From Prorocentrum cordatum (taxonomy: Eukaryota; Sar; Dinophyceae; Prorocentrales; Prorocentraceae), in NCBI GenBank assembly GCA_963575745.1, contig CAUYUJ010016687.1, positions 212,501 through 266,790 on the forward strand: a stretch of 54,290 nt of DNA. The letters run 5' to 3'. The position numbers and the translations under genes are program-made. The notes beneath the pieces are model-generated. The model saw nothing but the letters and a program-made list of their open reading frames with translations, did no database searches and was not told the origin of the DNA. This document shows, piece after piece, positions 50,391-54,290 of this stretch; within the stretch, counting starts at the first letter, position 1; each line of letters begins with the position of its first letter.

Positions 50391-51260
50391 GCGGCTTTCC
50401 CGCCCAGGATGACTCCAAGATGGCCTCCAAGACTGTCCGAAGACGCCAGCAAGACGGCCAAGATGCACTCCAAGTCGGTCACGATGTCTCCAAGACGGCC
50501 CAAGATGGCCTGACGACGGCCCCAGACGGCCTCAAGACGGCCCCAGATGGCCTCAAAGCGGCCCAAGGGGTCTCAACGGCCCCCGAGGGCTCCACGAAGC
50601 CCTCCAGGAGGCCCGAAGAGGCCAAAAACAATCATGTTCATTGAACTTGCAATGGATGTTCGTGTTCTCGCGTATTCTGGGCTTCAGACAACCGAAGATG
50701 GCCTTACAGGTCTCCAATGTAACCCGAAGACGGCCCCACAAGCCAGAAGGCCCCAGACAAGCCAAGAACGTCTCCAAGACGGCCCAAGATGGCCTGAAGA
50801 CGGCCCCAGACGGCCTCAAGACGGCCCTAGATGGCCTCAAAGCGGCCCAAAGGGTCTCTACGGCCCCCGAGGGCTCCACAAGGCCCTCTGGGAGGCTCGA
50901 AGAGGCGAACACCAGTCAATCATGTTTCTTGATGTTTCAATGGATGTTCCTGTTTGCGTCTTCCCAAATTCCGACAACCGAAGATGGCCCTAAAGGCCTC
51001 CAGCATAGCCCCAAGACGGCCCCAGAAGCCATCAAGAGGGCGCCAAGGCGGGCCAAGAGGTCCCCCAGACGGGCCAAAAGGGCCCCAAGACTGCGCCAGG
51101 GACCTGCGGGACGGCCCTCAAGCGTCCCGAGAGGGTAAGACGGGCTCTGGAGGCCAAGAGGCCCCTCAGCGGCCCCCAGAGGCCCTCAATAGCCCTGGAG
51201 GCCGCGAAGAGCCCCTCGGAGGCCTCAGGAGGCTTCAAGAGGCCCCCTTTGAGACCTTCT
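50391..51260 (+). repeat. Satellite S block 7 (+ orientation, core B missing)
   Basis: AAGATGGCC/AAGACGGCCCCAGA units with core A at 50625-50700 and 50905-50990 (period about 280: CAATCATGTT..TTG, CAATGGATGTTC, TTC-GACAACCGAAGATGGCC). I do not find core B, so this is a distinct variant. Confidence 0.8.
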
Positions 51261-51705
51261 CCTCCTTCTCCTCCACTTCTAATCCTCCCCGAAGGGTTCT
51301 CACAAGGGTTGCCACAACGACTGGGCTGGGGGGATACAAAGTCATTATGCTTGCACTACAGAGAAAGTGTCACGTAGGCTACACAGTCTGAGTGCAAGAG
51401 CTGCGGGTTTGGATCCACGCTGACACACATGATACGGTCTGATGTCGCTGTCGCACTACAACTGTGCTTCCGATGTCAATGGTGCAACAGGTGGTCCATG
51501 ATGCTTCGAGGGATTGATATGCCCGCCCGTCCCTCTCTGCCAATGTCCATGCGTGAACGGTCTCCACAGGCTGCGGTGTCGGAACCGTTTTGAGCGAGCG
51601 CCTACAATGATGACACTCCGGCGGTAACCCCATTCACATGAAATGATGCGTGTTTGTGCAATATCGCGCAATGTCTGACAATCGTCGTATTCATTTAGTA
51701 AGGGA
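51261..51705. other. Unassigned AT-moderate stretch
   Basis: Lower GC than its neighbours. Contains GCTGCGGGTTTGGATCCACGC near 51401, weakly like a tRNA-type B box, but no A box or cloverleaf could be drawn. No gene called. Confidence 0.35.
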
Positions 51706-52022
51706 GGCGGGGTAGGAGGAGGAGGAGGCGGAGGAGAAGGAGGAGGAGGGGGAGGAGGAAAATAAAAAGGGGGAGGAGGAGAGGTCCACCTTCCCCCTCC
51801 TTATCCTCGTCCTCTGCCGTCTCCCTCCCTCCCTCCGTTCCTTCAAATCCTCGTCCTCAGTTACTCCTCCCCGCCTTCTCCTCCTCATGCCCCCCTTCTG
51901 GCAAAGCGGGATTTCCCGCCTCTTGCTCTTGGCGGCGCAGGCGCGGTAGATGATGTTGTAGATGGGGTCCGTCTGCCAGCAGGACTGGCACCAACCCTCC
52001 TGGGAGGGTGGCAAGGCAACAC
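51706..52022. other. Purine then pyrimidine-rich spacer
   Basis: GGAGGA-rich to 51785, then CT-rich on +. Nothing recognised. Confidence 0.5.
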
Positions 52023-52275
52023 GGAGCGGTTGAAGGAGGGGGTGGGGGAGGACGGAGCGAGAAGGAGGGAGCGGTCGACGGATGGGGGGGGGGAGGACGG
52101 AGCGAGAGGGAGGGAGCGGTCGAAGGGGAGGGAGGGGGAGGAGGGAGCGAGAAGGAGGGAGCGGTCGAAGGAGGGAGGAGGGAGCGAGGAGGAGGGGGAA
52201 GGGGAGGAGGGAGCGGTCGAAGGAGGGGGGGAGGCGACGGGGAGGGGGAGGAGGGAGCGAGAAGGAGGGGGACTG
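52023..52275 (+). repeat. GGAGGGAGCGGTCGAAGG minisatellite
   Basis: About five imperfect units of 40-50 bp: AAGGAGGGAGCGGTCGAAGG plus a variable G/A-rich part ending GGAGCGAG. Confidence 0.88.
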
Positions 52276-53095
52276 GCGCGAGGCCGCGCCGCCTCGCCTC
52301 CGAGGGCCCTTTGGGTACGCGCGGGCGCGCGGGCCGTCTCCACATCCTCCTGCTCGCCTCCTGCCAATCACCACCGCCGACGAGTCGACACGGGGCCGGG
52401 GGACGCTGGGCGAGCCCACCGATGGCGGCGAGCCCATAGAACAGGGCTGCGTCTTCCTTCGGGCGGGTGGCAGTGGGGGGTGGTCCAAGGGAGAATGCAC
52501 TGAAGGGACCCTTCAGGGCCCCTCCTGGGCACCCGCCCGGCCCTCAGAGGGATCCTGAAAGGCCCCTCTGAGGCATTTTTCTTCCCCCCCCGTTCGGGTC
52601 GCCCCCCCCTTGCCATCCGCCCGATTCCTCGCGCTTGCCGCCCGACTCCCGACTCCCGGGTCCCAGGCGGGCGCGCCCCGCCCCCCCGACCTGAGCTGAG
52701 ACATGGCTCCTGCCAGGTGGCCGGGGGCACCGAGGAACGGCCTCTCCGGGGGGGGGGGGGGGGGGGGGGCGAGAGATGCCGGCGCAGAGCACCGGAGGTC
52801 CGTGCGCGCGCCAAACTCTGCCGAGTGCCTGGGCCGCCCTCCGTGGGAAGGAGTGGGGAGGATCGAAGGGGGGAGGGGAAGAGGGGGGATCTCTCGTGTT
52901 TTCTTCTCTCCTCCATGCCCTTCCCCCGTTCCATCGTCCTCCTCCTCCTCCTCCTCCTCCTCCTCCTCTTCCCCCTTTCCCTCCACTTCTTCCCGTTCTT
53001 CTTCCTCATCCTGCTCCTGCCCGCCAGCGCGTTCGTAGGCCTGGCCAGGCGTTTGGGTGAAGATGTCCTTGCGATGTGAAATGTGCGGTCCTGGC
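52276..53095. other. GC-rich spacer with poly-G and (TCC)n
   Basis: G22 run at about 52749-52770 and a TCC tract at 52939-52970. Frames on both strands are Gly/Arg/Pro-rich without domains. Confidence 0.55.
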
Positions 53096-53119
53096 GCTCA
53101 CGTTATCTCCAAAAACAAC

Positions 53120-53470
53120 ACACGGATGAAAGGCCAGTCGTTTTCAACATAGTGCTCTCGCCGTAGCGCTGCGCGCACTCGTCTCAAACATTCGCAGCAG
53201 CTGCAGGGACGGAGGGCAAGCGGTGTTCAGAAAGGTGTTTTCGCCCTAACGACGCGCGCAGCCGTCTGAAAAGGTGTGCAAGGCTTCGAGGATGGAGGGC
53301 CTGTCTCTCATAACGGACTCGCCTTAGCGCCGGTGTCTTTAGCTCGCAGCAGCTATAATGGTGGAGGGCGAATGTGTGTGTACGTTCTTTCGATGTGTGG
53401 CTCTCGCCTGAGCGCCGCAACCCTTCGTCGTTCAAAGTCTTGCGAGGTGGAGGCCAGTCCGTGTTTATCA
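53120..53470 (+). repeat. Second 83/92-bp-type satellite array (about four diverged monomers)
   Basis: Each monomer keeps parts of GTTTTCAACAT-GTGCTCTCGCC, GCGCTGCGCGCACTCGT and GCAGCTGCAGGGACGGAGGGC, corresponding to the 33830-34510 family. Starts are near 53125, 53220, 53302 and 53395. The last has the exact GTGGCTCTCGCCTGAGCGCC. Confidence 0.7.
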
Positions 53471-53729
53471 TGCGGCTCTGCGCTTCCCTCGATCTCTATT
53501 ACTCGAGGTCCCAGATTGTAGAACTGCTGTGCGAAGGAGAATGGCTCCTTTTCAACCTGGGCCTCTCGTGTGAGACTTCCGCAACTGTGATTCTCATACT
53601 TCAAACTTGCACAACATTTAAGCGGGAGCATGCCCACTTTCAAAACTGTCGCTGCACACTTCTTGGTACTTATCACACTACATCTTAGTATTTGGCGGCG
53701 CGCCCGGGGGAGAAGTGAGAAGGGGCGGG

Positions 53730-53782
53730 CCTTCTCAGAAGGCTCGGAAGTCCCCTGGACTTCCGAGAAGTCTTCTGAGCCT
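53730..53782. repeat. Hairpin with 11-bp perfect core
   Basis: CTCGGAAGTCC-CCT-GGACTTCCGAG, with outer partial pairing (CAGAAGG on the left, CTTCTG on the right). Confidence 0.88.
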
Positions 53783-54217
53783 TCCCTGGAGACATAAACA
53801 CATGTCTCAGTAGGCGCGATGGGCTTCTGGGAAGCCCCGCCGCCTTCTGACGCCTTCTCCTTCTCACTTCCCCCCCTCGCTCGCCGGCGAAAAACGACGA
53901 CGACGACGACGAAGGCAGAGACGACGGCGACGACGACAGCGACGGCAAAATCGAAGACGAAGACGACGGCGAAAGCGAAGACGACGTCGAAGGCGAAGAC
54001 GACGACGACGACGGCGACAACAATGGGAGGGTGGATTCCGTATAAAAACTGCGTCGCCACTGAGAGGCAGGCCCGCGGAGCGCTGGTCGTTCTCAAGGGG
54101 GTGGGGGGGCGTCTCCCACGGTGGAGAATGGAGGAGATGAGTGGGGACGTGTGCGGAGGGGGCTCGGGCCTGGAGAGGGTGCGCTGCAGCAGCGCGGATG
54201 CCTCCTAGGCTTACTCT
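53783..54217 (+). other. (GAC)n-type tract and spacer
   Basis: (GAC)n and AAGACGACG-type triplets at about 53893-54022, producing Thr/Lys or Val/Phe frames. The remainder is unassigned. Confidence 0.75.
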
Positions 54218-54290
54218 GCTTCTCCTCCTCCTCCTCCTCCTCCTCCTCCTCCTCCTCCCCCTCCTCCTCCTCCTCCTCCTGCTCCTCCTC
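54218..54290 (-). repeat. (TCC)n tract running off the window
   Basis: Continuous TCC with one CCCC interruption to the last base, so the tract is truncated by the window edge. Confidence 0.95.

Noticed and set aside
51390-51440. tRNA or tRNA-derived SINE (GGTTTGGATCC near a B-box position)
   Set aside because: No A box at proper distance and no cloverleaf can be formed.

Overview
The window is best read as nuclear DNA of a dinoflagellate alga. The strongest evidence is two full-length matches to the dinoflagellate trans-splicing leader (22 nt, DCCGTAGCC...CTCAAG). One lies on the + strand at 21788-21809 and one on the - strand at 39980-40001. The second sits directly upstream of a decayed LINE-type ORF whose endonuclease domain resembles those I associate with dinoflagellate retroelements. 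High GC, dense microsatellites, many TIR elements, diverged satellites and very few recognisable genes fit the same picture. The genus cannot be fixed from the sequence.

Layout. 1-3.5 kb: unrecognised sequence with a GGGTCGC minisatellite and a GACCCGGGTC-rich dispersed repeat. 3.5-8.4 kb: AT microsatellites, a GAT array of about 0.9 kb, a GATCGAT array, the first block of a diverged satellite (called S), and three copies of a hairpin motif. 8.5-11 kb: a large inverted structure with arms of about 600 bp and a perfect 49-bp palindrome. 11.4-12.3 kb: satellite S. 12.3-17.5 kb: the least repetitive stretch, with several unassigned open frames on both strands. 17.5-21.7 kb: a TIR element and long purine/pyrimidine tracts. 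21.8-24.3 kb: a leader relic followed by GC-rich Ala/Pro/Gly open frames, a possible retrogene. 24.7-26.4 kb: TIR elements and dispersed repeats. 26.9-28.4 kb: a three-copy tandem array of about 0.5 kb units. 28.5-30.6 kb: trinucleotide tracts. 31-35 kb: more TIR and dispersed elements and an 83/92-bp satellite. 37.4-38.0 kb: a 42-bp array. 38.1-41.3 kb: LINE relics on the - strand. 41.8-44 kb: a dispersed repeat around a large TCC/TTC tract. 44.3-51.3 kb: satellite S in both orientations. 51.3-54.3 kb: minisatellites and a second 83/92-bp-type array.

No intact protein-coding gene can be asserted. The best coding traces are decayed: the leader-headed LINE ORF, a second endonuclease fragment upstream of it, and the possible leader-headed retrogene. 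Most other long open frames are translations of trinucleotide repeats. The window reads mainly as mobile-element and satellite territory. Its most informative content is the evidence that trans-spliced mRNAs, including one from a retroelement, were copied back into the genome.
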